Below are positions 1 through 7,021 of a stretch of 64,000 nucleotides of DNA, piece after piece; the stretch's first letter is position 1; the number at the start of each line of letters is the position of its first letter. The position numbers were made by a program, and so were the translations under genes. The stretch lies in contig NZ_JAWDIX010000001.1 in NCBI RefSeq assembly GCF_032380675.1, positions 186,001 to 250,000 on the forward strand, in the 5' to 3' direction. The notes under the pieces are model-generated. The model was not told where the DNA came from, ran no database searches, and was given only the letters and a program-made list of their open reading frames with translations. The stretch comes from Anaerolentibacter hominis (GTDB lineage: Bacteria > Bacillota > Clostridia > Lachnospirales > Lachnospiraceae).

Positions 1-625
1 TGCAGGGCGCATCCTTTACGGCATTTAAAACCTGAAGGTCAAATGGTTTGACAAACTCTTCATATTCTTCATCCGTAAACATAAATTTTTCACCGCCCAG
101 GGCAGCATAGTAAATACCGTCGCAGCCAGCCTTTACACATTCGGCAGCCAGATAGGACAGATAGTCCGCCACAACTCCAAATGCTTTTTTAAGTCCTTCC
201 GGATTCTCACGAAGCATTTCCGGCAGCATCATTCTTTTTTCATTATAGTGGTTCACGCCGCACAGACAGTGGAATGTGGAAGCCACAATACCGTGAATGG
301 TGGCAACCATAACAGCTTCGCCCTTCATTTTGCCGCAGATTTCCTTCACCAGCGCGATCTGGTTAACAATAATCGGATCATCCTTTGGAATCGGTTTGAT
401 ATCGGACCAGTCGGCAGCTGTATTAATCAGTGGGTTTTTGGGTATCGTATTCTCATTCATAATTTTACATATGGAAGTTCTGCTCTCTTCAAAAAATTTT
501 AAATGCATGGACACAGCAGGCTCTCCATTCTCAAATCCTTCTGGAAAATGAAGCCAGAAGCCGGAGGGAATCTCGTCTGGTTTTTGGCCGTTTAAAACAG
601 CCAGTACACGTTCTTTCTTAGTCAT
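1..625 (-). CDS. URO-D-like (uroporphyrinogen decarboxylase family) protein, 3' part missing
   Basis: Translating the minus strand from the ATG at 625-623 gives an uninterrupted frame to the window edge, so the C-terminus lies outside. The N-terminus begins MTKKERVLAVLNGQKPDEIP, the usual opening of the URO-D superfamily (repeated 'R..A.l.g..pD..P'). Later stretches (GFWLHF, a conserved-looking GCDGIYYAALGG and an MFTDEEYEEF segment) also fit. A purine-rich ribosome site (AGGTAGG, minus strand of 633-639) lies about 8 nt before the ATG. Family members include haem-pathway HemE and many corrinoid methyltransferases. In anaerobes lone copies are usually the methyltransferase-like type, but nothing visible here sets the substrate. 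Confidence 0.75.
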   Translation of the reverse strand, partial: MTKKERVLAVLNGQKPDEIPSGFWLHFPEGFENGEPAVSMHLKFFEESRTSICKIMNENTIPKNPLINTAADWSDIKPIPKDDPIIVNQIALVKEICGKMKGEAVMVATIHGIVASTFHCLCGVNHYNEKRMMLPEMLRENPEGLKKAFGVVADYLSYLAAECVKAGCDGIYYAALGGEKFMFTDEEYEEFVKPFDLQVLNAVKDAPC

Positions 626-934
626 AGCAATACCTACCTTTCTTTTTTCTGTGCCGTCTGAAAACAGGCAGGACGGACAGACTATATAAATAATAAAATT
701 ATTTTACCATATCCAGAGTAAAAAATGAACGGACGAGCTGTGGAAATTTTAGAGCACCTGTGAATAGAAGAAATGTAATTGGGACAAAATGTTAGCAGTA
801 ACAGTGCCGGAAACCGTATACGAGTTATTTGCATAGAATAATGAGAAAGATAAAGTATATTTTTAAATCCATGGTAAATACTAGAACTATATGACGAGGC
901 ATTTGTACCAATAACTCACGAAAGGATTGTAGTT
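626..934. other. Intergenic region between divergent URO-D-like gene and spoVT
   Basis: 309 bases with no coding frame I trust. The left part is AT-rich and should hold the promoter of the leftward URO-D-like gene; a TGG-TAAAAT extended -10 can be read on the minus strand near 700-710, without a good -35. The right part holds the candidate sigma-G promoter of spoVT (855-883). No RNA gene or repeat was recognised. Confidence 0.5.
855..883 (+). promoter_or_regulatory. Candidate sigma-G-type promoter of spoVT
   Basis: GTATA at 855-859 and AATACTA at 877-883 are 17 bp apart. The forespore sigma-G consensus is about GHATR, 17-18 bp, CATnnTA, so the -35 matches fully and the -10 at six of seven positions. 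In Bacillus subtilis spoVT is a sigma-G gene. The region is AT-rich, so chance matches are possible. Confidence 0.45.
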
Positions 935-1483
935 ATGAAAGCAACTGGAATTGTTAGAAGAATCGATAATCTTGGACGTGTGGTACTCCCTAAGGAAATA
1001 CGGCGGACACTCCGTATCCGGGAAGGAGATCCATTGGAAATATTTACCGGGAAAGAAGGAGAAATTGTTTTAAAGAAGTATTCTCCGGTAGGCGAACTAT
1101 CACAATTTGCAAAGGAATATACGGAAGCTCTCTCTTCGGTGACCGGCCTGTCGGCATGTATAACCGACCGTGATCAGCTGGTAGCCGCAGCAGGACCAGG
1201 GAAAAAAGAGATGACAGGCAAGGCAATCAGCAGACAGCTTGAACTTGCTCTGGACCAGAGAGTATCCGTAATGTCAAAAGCCGGGGATAAAAAATATGTG
1301 AAAATTACAGATGAGGAAGAAGAACCCTTTGCCTGTGAAATAATTTGTCCAATCCTTTGTGAAGGTGATGTTATAGGCGGCGTCCTCCTGATGTCCAGGG
1401 AAAAAAGCCAGACATTCGGAAACGGAGAAATGAATCTGGCGGAAACCGCAGCTCAGTTTTTGGGAAAACAGCTGGAACAGTAA
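935..1483 (+). CDS. spoVT: Stage V sporulation protein T (SpoVT), AbrB-family regulator
   Basis: Forespore-specific transcriptional regulator of late sporulation genes. The first ~50 residues are an AbrB/MazE swapped-hairpin DNA-binding domain (MKATGIVRRIDNLGRVVLPK, then EIRRTLRIREGDPLEIF). The rest, about residues 55-180, fits the GAF-like domain specific to SpoVT. The length of 182 residues matches the family (about 178 in B. subtilis). A ribosome site (GAAAGGA) precedes the ATG by about 8 nt. It is monocistronic, ended by the strong terminator at 1607-1648. Confidence 0.95.
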   Translation: MKATGIVRRIDNLGRVVLPKEIRRTLRIREGDPLEIFTGKEGEIVLKKYSPVGELSQFAKEYTEALSSVTGLSACITDRDQLVAAAGPGKKEMTGKAISRQLELALDQRVSVMSKAGDKKYVKITDEEEEPFACEIICPILCEGDVIGGVLLMSREKSQTFGNGEMNLAETAAQFLGKQLEQ

Positions 1484-1606
1484 GGAACAGCCCCTTGATA
1501 GTATAAATATTAAGAACTGAACCAGTCCTATGTTATGCAGCATGGCTGCAAATGAAAAAGACAATAAGATTATATTTTGATATAGATATCTCCCTTATAA
1601 GATTAG

Positions 1607-1648
1607 AAAAGCCGGAAAACGATAATAGAATGTCGTTTCCCGGCTTTT
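1607..1648 (+). terminator. Rho-independent terminator after spoVT
   Basis: AAAAGCCGGAAAACGA pairs with TCGTTTCCCGGCTTTT across a ten-base loop, with one unpaired base. The A-run before and T-run after the stem allow it to work in both directions. Confidence 0.85.
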
Positions 1649-1679
1649 CAGTTATATCAATATGTGATACATTACTAAT

Positions 1680-1743
1680 GAAGAATGAAAAAGAAAGAAG
1701 GAAGAACTAAAATTGTTCATTATTCATTTTTCCTTCTTCCTTA
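1680..1743. repeat. AT-rich GAATGAA / TTCATTC repeat in opposed orientation
   Basis: A purine-rich tract on the + strand (AATGAAGAATGAA, then GGAAGAAC) is followed by the same kind of tract on the other strand (GTTCATTATTCATTTTTCC). The motif resembles the leader tracts of the mini-hairpin arrays at 4091 and 8764, so this is probably a degenerate relative. It lies directly before the acid-sugar kinase. Confidence 0.5.
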
Positions 1744-1752
1744 AATAGTTGG

Positions 1753-2931
1753 GTGGTGGTTTCAATACGAATTTTAATGATCGCGGATGATTTTACCGGT
1801 GCGCTGGATTCCGGCGTTTCTCTGGCCTGTGCTGGCCTGAATACGGTTGTTTCTCTGGGGGATAAGGTTTCTTTTGACGCGGATGATGTACAGGCACTGG
1901 TGATCAATGCAGACTGCCGCCATGATGAACCTGAGATGGCTTTGGAGAAGATGAAAGCTATATTGAAGCAGTGGAGCGGGGGATTTGAGGTTTGTTATAT
2001 GAAAACCGACTCTGCCCTGCGGGGAAATATTTCCTCTGCCTTTCTGGCTGCATCGGAGGTGACCGGCAGACGGATTTTGTTTATTCCGGCTTTTCCGGAC
2101 GCCGGAAGAGTAACAAGAGGCGGAAAACAATACATAGACGGCGTGCTTCTGGAAGAGTCTTCCTTCCGCCTGGACCCTCTTAATCCTATGAGGACAAGCC
2201 GGGCAGATGAGATTGCCAAAGGAAATACCAGGCTGGAAATCAGGATCTGCGAGCCGGATGACGACCTGCCGGGGGATGGAGACGTTGTTATTTTTAACTG
2301 TGAAGACAATAGAGATTTGGAAATCCTTAGAGATAAACTTAAGGGTTCGGCCACCCGATGCGTTCTGGCGGGATGTGCAGGATTTGCCGCACAGATTCCG
2401 GCTATGCTTGACCGGAAGACAGAGCATATACAACAGATGTTCTGCGCGGGACCGATGCTGATTTTCAGCGGCAGCGCTAATCAGGCTACGTTTGACCAAT
2501 TAGAGACAGCAAAAAGGGCGGGTGTTCCGGTTCTTGTTATGCGAACGGAGAACGATCTGTCCGAAGTGAAAGAAACGGCAATTGAATATCTGCGCGGCGG
2601 AAAAAGCGTTATATTAACGACAGCTGTCTGCAGGGAGGATGTATCGACGTCGGTCATGTCATCAGAACAGATATCAGCACTGTTTACCCGGCTGTCGGAA
2701 CAGATTTTTAAGCGGTATATTCCGGAGAAGTTCTGTATCATCGGCGGAGATACCTGTATGGCGGTTTTGAACCATTTCGGTGTAGAGAGGGTCCGGGCTC
2801 TGTGTGAGATCGAAAGGGGCGTTCCCGTATCGGAATTTGATTATCGGGGGAAACAAATAAAACTGGTGACGAAGTCAGGAGGATTGGGTTCGGAGCAGGC
2901 AATTTTAAACATGATACGGTTTTTCAGGTGA
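1753..2931 (+). CDS. Four-carbon acid sugar kinase family protein (DUF1537)
   Basis: Members phosphorylate four-carbon sugar acids such as D-threonate, L-threonate or D-erythronate. The N-terminal substrate domain shows the signature IADDFTGALDSGV, and the C-terminal nucleotide domain shows SGSANQATFDQL, GGDTCMAVL and KSGGLGSEQA. At 392 residues it is slightly short for the family (about 400-440). Two GTG codons (1753, 1756) are possible starts, neither with a clear ribosome site; the ATG at 1777 would cut into the first strand. The PdxA-like gene that follows makes a DtnK/PdxA2-type threonate pathway the best guess: kinase, then oxidation and decarboxylation to dihydroxyacetone phosphate. 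Substrate is not determinable here. Confidence 0.88.
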   Translation: MVVSIRILMIADDFTGALDSGVSLACAGLNTVVSLGDKVSFDADDVQALVINADCRHDEPEMALEKMKAILKQWSGGFEVCYMKTDSALRGNISSAFLAASEVTGRRILFIPAFPDAGRVTRGGKQYIDGVLLEESSFRLDPLNPMRTSRADEIAKGNTRLEIRICEPDDDLPGDGDVVIFNCEDNRDLEILRDKLKGSATRCVLAGCAGFAAQIPAMLDRKTEHIQQMFCAGPMLIFSGSANQATFDQLETAKRAGVPVLVMRTENDLSEVKETAIEYLRGGKSVILTTAVCREDVSTSVMSSEQISALFTRLSEQIFKRYIPEKFCIIGGDTCMAVLNHFGVERVRALCEIERGVPVSEFDYRGKQIKLVTKSGGLGSEQAILNMIRFFR

Positions 2932-2968
2932 CGTTAAGTTTAAAACAAAGTAGTTTCAAACTACTTAT

Positions 2969-3000
2969 TTACAATAAGATGATTTGCGAAGCATATCATC
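2969..3000 (+). repeat. TTACAATAA-hairpin repeat, copy 1
   Basis: TTACAATAA is followed by a GATGAT/ATCATC stem around a core containing GCGAAGC. A second copy lies at 45886-45918 with a different but still complementary stem. A second imperfect hairpin (around CGCAGGTAAACCTG, 3010-3038) follows, so most of the gap between the kinase and pdxA genes is structured. A small hairpin, AGTAGTTTCAAACTACT, stands just before it (2950-2966). Confidence 0.5.
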
Positions 3001-3088
3001 GTGTGCTGTGCGGTATCGCAGGTAAACCTGTGATATGCATGGGCTTATAAATAGTATAACGATCAGAAGAAAATGAAATGAGGAGGCC

Positions 3089-4105
3089 ATGCAGACACGT
3101 TATTCTTCTGATTGTGATAAAAATGCATGGAAACAGATTATGATAGCAGTTACGATGGGAGACGGAGACGGAGTCGGTCCGGAGATTATTCTGAACGCCT
3201 GGTGCGAGAGGGAAATGGACGGGGAATTTGTTGTGGTAGGGGATTATTCCGTGCTGGATTACTGCAGCCGAAAGCTGGATTATCCGGTGAAATTTCATAT
3301 TGTGTCAGATCCCTCACAGTATCAGGAAGGTTATTTGAATGTTCTGGATATGGGGATGGTCAGCGAGGGAGATTTGACTCCCGGCAAGGTGAATGCAAAG
3401 GTAGCCGCGGCTTCGAGAGCCTATGTGGTAAAGGCTACGGAGCTGGCATTAGAGGGGAAGGCAGGAGCGGTCTGTACGCTGCCTGTCAATAAAGAGGCAA
3501 TCCGTCTGACCGATCCGGATTTTACCGGCCATACGGAATTAATCGCGGGAATCTGTGGACAGGACAGTTATACGATGATGCTGGCCTCGGATAAATTGAC
3601 GGTAACCCATGTAAGCACCCATGTTTCTATGGAACAATCCATTCGGAATGTGAAGAAAGACAGGGTATACGATGTGATCCGTCTGACCTATGAGAATATA
3701 AAGCGTTTTAAAGCGGAACCTTATATAGCGGTAGCTGGTCTGAACGCACATGCAGGCGAGGGAGGCGCTTTCGGACGGCAGGAACTGGACGAGATTATCC
3801 CTGCGGTTGAACTGGCGAATCAAAACGGGATGAAGACAGCCGGTCCGATTCCGCCTGATACCGTATTTTTAAGAGCATCCAGAGGTGAATTCGACGCAGT
3901 AGTCTGCATGTATCACGATCAGGGGCATATACCGATGAAACTTCTGGATTTTGACGGCGGAGTGAATGTATCTCTGGGCCTGAAAGTGATCCGGGCGAGC
4001 GTGGACCACGGGACTGCTTATGATATCGCCTATCAGAAGAAGGCATCTACGGGAAGCTTTGTTAAGGCGTTTGAATACACGATGAAATTAATGAAGAATG
4101 AATAG
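3089..4105 (+). CDS. pdxA: 4-hydroxythreonine-4-phosphate dehydrogenase family (PdxA2-like)
   Basis: NAD-dependent oxidative decarboxylase of a 4-phosphorylated hydroxy acid. The N-terminal motif is TMGDGDGVGPEI, and three metal-binding histidines are visible in DFTGHTELIAG, AGLNAHAGEGGAFG and CMYHDQGHIPMK, as in E. coli PdxA. Length 338 fits the family (about 330). Because it follows a DUF1537 kinase and no vitamin B6 gene is near, the catabolic PdxA2 role (threonate or erythronate 4-phosphate) is more likely than pyridoxine synthesis. An AGGAGG sits only 2 nt before the chosen ATG; an internal ATG (3140) would match the family start more closely but lacks a ribosome site. The last residues (MKLMKNE) are encoded by the start of an intergenic repeat. 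Confidence 0.9.
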   Translation: MQTRYSSDCDKNAWKQIMIAVTMGDGDGVGPEIILNAWCEREMDGEFVVVGDYSVLDYCSRKLDYPVKFHIVSDPSQYQEGYLNVLDMGMVSEGDLTPGKVNAKVAAASRAYVVKATELALEGKAGAVCTLPVNKEAIRLTDPDFTGHTELIAGICGQDSYTMMLASDKLTVTHVSTHVSMEQSIRNVKKDRVYDVIRLTYENIKRFKAEPYIAVAGLNAHAGEGGAFGRQELDEIIPAVELANQNGMKTAGPIPPDTVFLRASRGEFDAVVCMYHDQGHIPMKLLDFDGGVNVSLGLKVIRASVDHGTAYDIAYQKKASTGSFVKAFEYTMKLMKNE

Positions 4106-4226
4106 TAAAGAATGAAGAGTGAATAGTGAAGAACGGAAGGGAAAGTGAAAATTACGGCAAAGCCGCAAGTGAAAACGAGCTGCTCTGCAGCTCGGTGAAA
4201 ACCGTTCTGTGAGCGGGTGAAAGAGT
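4091..4226 (+). repeat. Mini-hairpin array A (GTGAAA-linked triloop hairpins)
   Basis: After a purine-rich GAATGAA leader there are three short hairpins. TTACGGC-AAA-GCCGCAA is at about 4151-4167 with one mismatch. CGAGCTGC-TCT-GCAGCTCG is at 4176-4194. CCGTTC-TGT-GAGCGG follows at about 4202-4216. Each has a three-base loop, and each is preceded and followed by GTGAAA(A). The array ends 5' of mazG. Related arrays lie at 8764-8967 and 55979-56056. Confidence 0.75.
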
Positions 4227-4263
4227 GGAATTATTCATAATAATGTGATTGGGAGATGGTGTT

Positions 4264-5043
4264 TTGTATTCGTTTGAGGATTTTAAGGGTATTATTGCCA
4301 GGCTGCGGGCACCGGATGGATGCCCCTGGGACAGGGAACAGACCCATGGGAGTCTGAGGGACTGTATGATTGAAGAGGCCTATGAGGTTGTGGATGGCAT
4401 AGATCGTTATGAAAAGACCGGTTCTTTTGAGAATCTCCGGGAGGAGCTTGGAGATGTTCTTCTGCAGGTTATGATGCACAGCCAGATCGGTGAGGAAGAA
4501 GGAATTTTTACCATTGAGGATGTCATTCATGAAATCAGTGAAAAGATGGTGAGAAGGCACCCGCACGTGTTTGGAGAAGCAGAGGCAAAGACCAGCAGCC
4601 AGGTATTAAAAAACTGGGATGAGATTAAGAAGCAGGAAAAAGGGGAATCCTCTGTGTCAGAAAGCCTGATTTCCGTAGCCAGAGCTCTTCCGGCGAATAT
4701 CAGGGCACAGAAGGTGCAGAAGAAAGCGGGTAAGGCTGGCTTTGATTTCCAGAATATGGAAGAGGTGCTGAGTAAGGTCACAGAGGAACTGTCGGAGACA
4801 ATGGAAGCCTGGGAATCCGGCGACCGGAAACAGATTGAAGAGGAATACGGTGATTTTCTTTTTTCTGCGGTGAATTTATCCAGGTTTTTGGGCGTAAATG
4901 CCGAAAATTCCTTGACAAATGCAACGGATAAGTTTATAAGTAGATTTAAGAGTGTGGAGGCAGCAGCGTCTTTAAAAGGCCGTTCTGTAAGCGAGATGGA
5001 TATCGACGAACTGAATGAGCTTTGGGAGAATGCGAAGAGATAA
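4264..5043 (+). CDS. mazG: Nucleoside triphosphate pyrophosphohydrolase MazG
   Basis: Hydrolyses (d)NTPs to NMP and pyrophosphate, a house-cleaning role. Two MazG domains are visible. The N-terminal one carries CPWDREQTH, IEEAYEVVD and REELGDVLLQ; the C-terminal one carries EELSETMEAW and EEEYGDFLFS, the acidic helices that bind magnesium. The length (about 260 residues) is typical for the two-domain form. I prefer the TTG at 4264 because GGGAGA lies about 7 nt upstream; the frame is open from a TTG at 4249. It stands at the head of the block containing HU and rqcP, as in many clostridia. Confidence 0.93.
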   Translation: MYSFEDFKGIIARLRAPDGCPWDREQTHGSLRDCMIEEAYEVVDGIDRYEKTGSFENLREELGDVLLQVMMHSQIGEEEGIFTIEDVIHEISEKMVRRHPHVFGEAEAKTSSQVLKNWDEIKKQEKGESSVSESLISVARALPANIRAQKVQKKAGKAGFDFQNMEEVLSKVTEELSETMEAWESGDRKQIEEEYGDFLFSAVNLSRFLGVNAENSLTNATDKFISRFKSVEAAASLKGRSVSEMDIDELNELWENAKR

Positions 5044-5165
5044 TGTTGCCGACACTTTTTTCATGACAAGGGGACGGGGAAGCCGGAGACTTGTTGACGC
5101 TGATGGGCCGGTTCGTGGGACTGCCCCGAATTTATCATATTTATTTATTTTTAGGAGGATTTATC

Positions 5166-5438
5166 ATGAATAAGACTGAATTAGTTGCTGCAATTGCAGA
5201 GAAGACACAGTTATCCAAAAAGGATTCCGAGGCTGCTTTAAAAGCATTTGTAGATGTTGTTACAGATGAATTAAAGAAAGGTGAGAAGATCCAGTTAGTT
5301 GGCTTCGGTACTTTTGAAGTTGCTGAAAGAGCTGCAAGAGAAGGCAGAAACCCTCAGACTGGCGAGACTATGAAGATTGCTGCTTCCAAGACTCCGAAAT
5401 TTAAAGCAGGCAAGGCTTTAAAGGATGCTATGAACTAA
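5166..5438 (+). CDS. hup: HU family DNA-binding protein
   Basis: Histone-like nucleoid protein of 90 residues, the standard HU length. It starts MNKTELVAAIAEKTQLSKKD and contains the signature GFGTFEV followed by the DNA-binding arm (ERAAREGRNPQTGETMKI) and SKTPKFKAGKALK. A strong TAGGAGG lies about 9 nt before the ATG at 5166. The frame is open upstream to 5091 but that part has no ribosome site and no HU homology. rqcP follows after 3 nt. Confidence 0.97.
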   Translation: MNKTELVAAIAEKTQLSKKDSEAALKAFVDVVTDELKKGEKIQLVGFGTFEVAERAAREGRNPQTGETMKIAASKTPKFKAGKALKDAMN

Positions 5439-5441
5439 GAC

Positions 5442-5681
5442 ATGCGTCTGGACAAATTTTTAAAGGTTTCCAGAATCATCAAGAGGCGTACGGTGGCGAA
5501 TGAAGCCTGTGATGCCGGAAGGGTTCTGGTGAATGGTAAGGTGGCGAAAGCTTCTGCTGCTGTTAAGGCCGGTGATGTCATTGAGATTCAGTTTGGCAAC
5601 AAAGCCGTTAAGGTGGAAGTGCTGGATGTGGCCGAGACAGTCCGCAAGGACGATGCCAAAGAGCTTTACCGTTATATTTAA
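5442..5681 (+). CDS. rqcP: S4-domain RNA-binding protein RqcP (YabO/Hsp15-like)
   Basis: Small protein that stabilises tRNA on the stalled 50S subunit during RqcH-driven alanine tailing in bacterial ribosome quality control. All 79 residues form one S4 domain: MRLDKFLKVSRIIKRRTVAN, then DAGRVLVNGKVAKAS and VKAGDVIEIQFG. The HU-rqcP-yabP-yabQ-divIC order is that of Firmicutes genomes. It starts 3 nt after the HU stop, so it is probably translationally coupled. Confidence 0.94.
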   Translation: MRLDKFLKVSRIIKRRTVANEACDAGRVLVNGKVAKASAAVKAGDVIEIQFGNKAVKVEVLDVAETVRKDDAKELYRYI

Positions 5682-5729
5682 CGGACAGTAGAGTGTCCCC
5701 CTTAGCCGAAAGAACGGCTGCTCAAATCG

Positions 5730-5757
5730 GAATAAAATAGAAGTCCCTTCATATACT
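5730..5757 (+). promoter_or_regulatory. Candidate sigma-E promoter of yabP-yabQ
   Basis: GAATAAA at 5730-5736 and CATATACT at 5750-5757 are spaced like mother-cell sigma-E promoters (ATA element, then about 15 bases, then CATACAnT; seven of eight -10 positions agree). yabP and yabQ are sigma-E genes in B. subtilis. A small AGCCG/CGGCT hairpin (5704-5719) separates this from rqcP. Confidence 0.55.
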
Positions 5758-5787
5758 TAAGCAGACAAGGATATGGAGGGATTTTTT

Positions 5788-6075
5788 ATGGAAGAAAAGG
5801 AAAAGATTAGAACGGGTTCACATAAGATCAGCTTGTCGGGCCGGGAGATGTGCTACCTGACCGGCGTAAATGATGTCCTGTCCTTTGATGCCGAAGAAGT
5901 TCTGCTGGAGACCATTGACGGGGTCTTAATGATACGTGGTCATGAACTACATGTAAACCGCCTGTCCCTGGAAAAAGGTGAGGTGGATGTGGACGGACGG
6001 GTGGACAGCATGACCTATTCGGACGGGGGACACAGTAAATCGGGCGAATCCTTTTTTGGCCGTCTGTTTAAATAA
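5788..6075 (+). CDS. yabP: Spore coat/cortex assembly protein YabP
   Basis: Sporulation protein of the YabP/YqfC family, needed in the mother cell for a proper spore. Recognisable features are the early HKISLSGREMCYLTGVNDVLSFD segment (split here as HKISLSGREM and LTGVNDVLSFD), the ETIDGVLMIRGHELHVNRL core and the LEKGEVDVDGRVDSMTY tail. At 95 residues it has the usual length. GGAGGG about 8 nt upstream picks the ATG at 5788 over the in-frame ATG at 5773. yabQ begins 2 nt after the stop. Confidence 0.92.
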   Translation: MEEKEKIRTGSHKISLSGREMCYLTGVNDVLSFDAEEVLLETIDGVLMIRGHELHVNRLSLEKGEVDVDGRVDSMTYSDGGHSKSGESFFGRLFK

Positions 6076-6077
6076 GT

Positions 6078-6428
6078 ATGGAAGAGCTTTTAGGACAGTT
6101 TCGTTTCTTCCTGGTCTCGGGTATCTGGGGCATTATCCTGTCTGTAGCCTATGATTTGCTGCGTATTTTCCGACATCTGATTCATCACAGTAATTTCCTG
6201 ACCGGTGTGGAGGATCTTCTTTTTTGGATTGTAAGCGGCTGCCTTGTGTTTCGTATGATTTACCTGGAAAATAATGGAGAAATCCGGGCTTTTGCCTTTA
6301 TTGGACTGTTGATCGGAGCACTTTGTTACTTTTCTGTTACAAAAGGATTGAAAAAGATAATAAACCGGGTTAGAATGAGTGTAAGAAACCGCAGGAGGCG
6401 AAAAGATTGGTCAGGAAGAAGAAGATAA
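6078..6428 (+). CDS. yabQ: Spore cortex biosynthesis protein YabQ
   Basis: Multi-pass membrane protein required for spore cortex formation. Hydrophobic segments lie at about residues 9-28, 45-61 and 70-88, followed by a very basic tail (KGLKKIINRVRMSVRNRRRR). The family motif around VAYDLLRIFRHLI is present. Its last 22 bases overlap the start of divIC, which fits co-transcription with yabP and divIC. Confidence 0.9.
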   Translation: MEELLGQFRFFLVSGIWGIILSVAYDLLRIFRHLIHHSNFLTGVEDLLFWIVSGCLVFRMIYLENNGEIRAFAFIGLLIGALCYFSVTKGLKKIINRVRMSVRNRRRRKDWSGRRR

Positions 6429-6712
6429 GAAAGAGACGGATTGGACTTTGGATCACATCTTTTGTTGTGCTGATCTTATGTTGTTTCGCTACATATAAGC
6501 GGATTAATCTGGAGAATGAGCGTAAGACCTACGAGGACCAGATTGCTGCGCTGGAGAAACAGAAAGCCGATCTCGAGAAGGAATCAGAAGAGATTAAGGA
6601 ATACGGGGCTTATGTCCAGACGAAGAAATATGTGGAGGAAGTTGCCAGAGACAAGCTGGGGCTGGTTTACGAGGACGAGATTATTTTTGAAGGCGGAGAA
6701 GGCGAAGAGTAA
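6407..6712 (+). CDS. divIC: Septum formation initiator family protein DivIC
   Basis: Bitopic division protein of the FtsB/DivIC family that joins FtsL and DivIB at the septum. Layout: a basic cytoplasmic N-terminus (MVRKKKIRKRR), one membrane span (about residues 12-28), a leucine-zipper-like coiled coil (about 32-66) and a C-terminal segment, TKKYVEEVARDKLGLVYEDE, typical of the family. It starts at a TTG with AGGAGG about 9 nt upstream, inside yabQ. Two terminators follow. Confidence 0.92.
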   Translation: MVRKKKIRKRRIGLWITSFVVLILCCFATYKRINLENERKTYEDQIAALEKQKADLEKESEEIKEYGAYVQTKKYVEEVARDKLGLVYEDEIIFEGGEGEE

Positions 6713-6753
6713 GCCGGGTTCCTGATATTAAAAATACATAATGATGACCATGG

Positions 6754-6780
6754 ACCGGCTGTTTATTGCAGTCGGTTTTT
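6754..6780 (+). terminator. Terminator after divIC
   Basis: ACCGGCTG pairs with CAGTCGGT around a seven-base loop and is followed by five T. Confidence 0.8.
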
Positions 6781-6793
6781 ACGTTTCAGGAAG

Positions 6794-6858
6794 GCGGTGA
6801 AACTCTGCGGTCGAAGCAGTAATGCAGGGTTCACCGCTTCTTTTTTATGAATTTACAG
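6794..6858 (+). terminator. Second terminator after divIC
   Basis: GCGGTGAA (6794-6801) pairs with TTCACCGC (6840-6847) around a long branched loop with an inner CTGC/GCAG stem, followed by TTCTTTTTT. It isolates spoIIE from the upstream operon. Confidence 0.75.
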
Positions 6859-6923
6859 GTGGAATCTCCTAAAAGAAGTAAGCTTCCTCTATTCGGGAAA
6901 AAATCCTTTTTGAAGGGATGGAC

Positions 6924-6989
6924 TGTCAAAAAGTTTTTGAAATACTGTCCCATTGTTTGACAAATACCGAAGACAAACTGTCCTATAAT
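6924..6989 (+). promoter_or_regulatory. spoIIE promoter with 21-bp spacer and Spo0A-like boxes
   Basis: A perfect TTGACA (6957-6962) and a perfect TATAAT (6984-6989) are 21 bp apart, too far for an ordinary sigma-A promoter. This unusual spacing is known for Spo0A-activated sigma-A promoters (spoIIE 21 bp and spoIIG 22 bp in B. subtilis). TGTCAAA at 6924-6930 and its reverse complement at 6956-6962 differ from the 0A box TGTCGAA by one base each, and the second overlaps the -35. Confidence 0.75.
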
Positions 6990-7021
6990 TACGGTCAGAT
7001 TTTGATCAGGAGGTAGAGCAA

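Noticed and set aside
5091..5165. Upstream start of HU adding 25 residues
   Set aside because: No ribosome site, and the ATG at 5166 has a strong TAGGAGG and gives the standard 90-residue protein.
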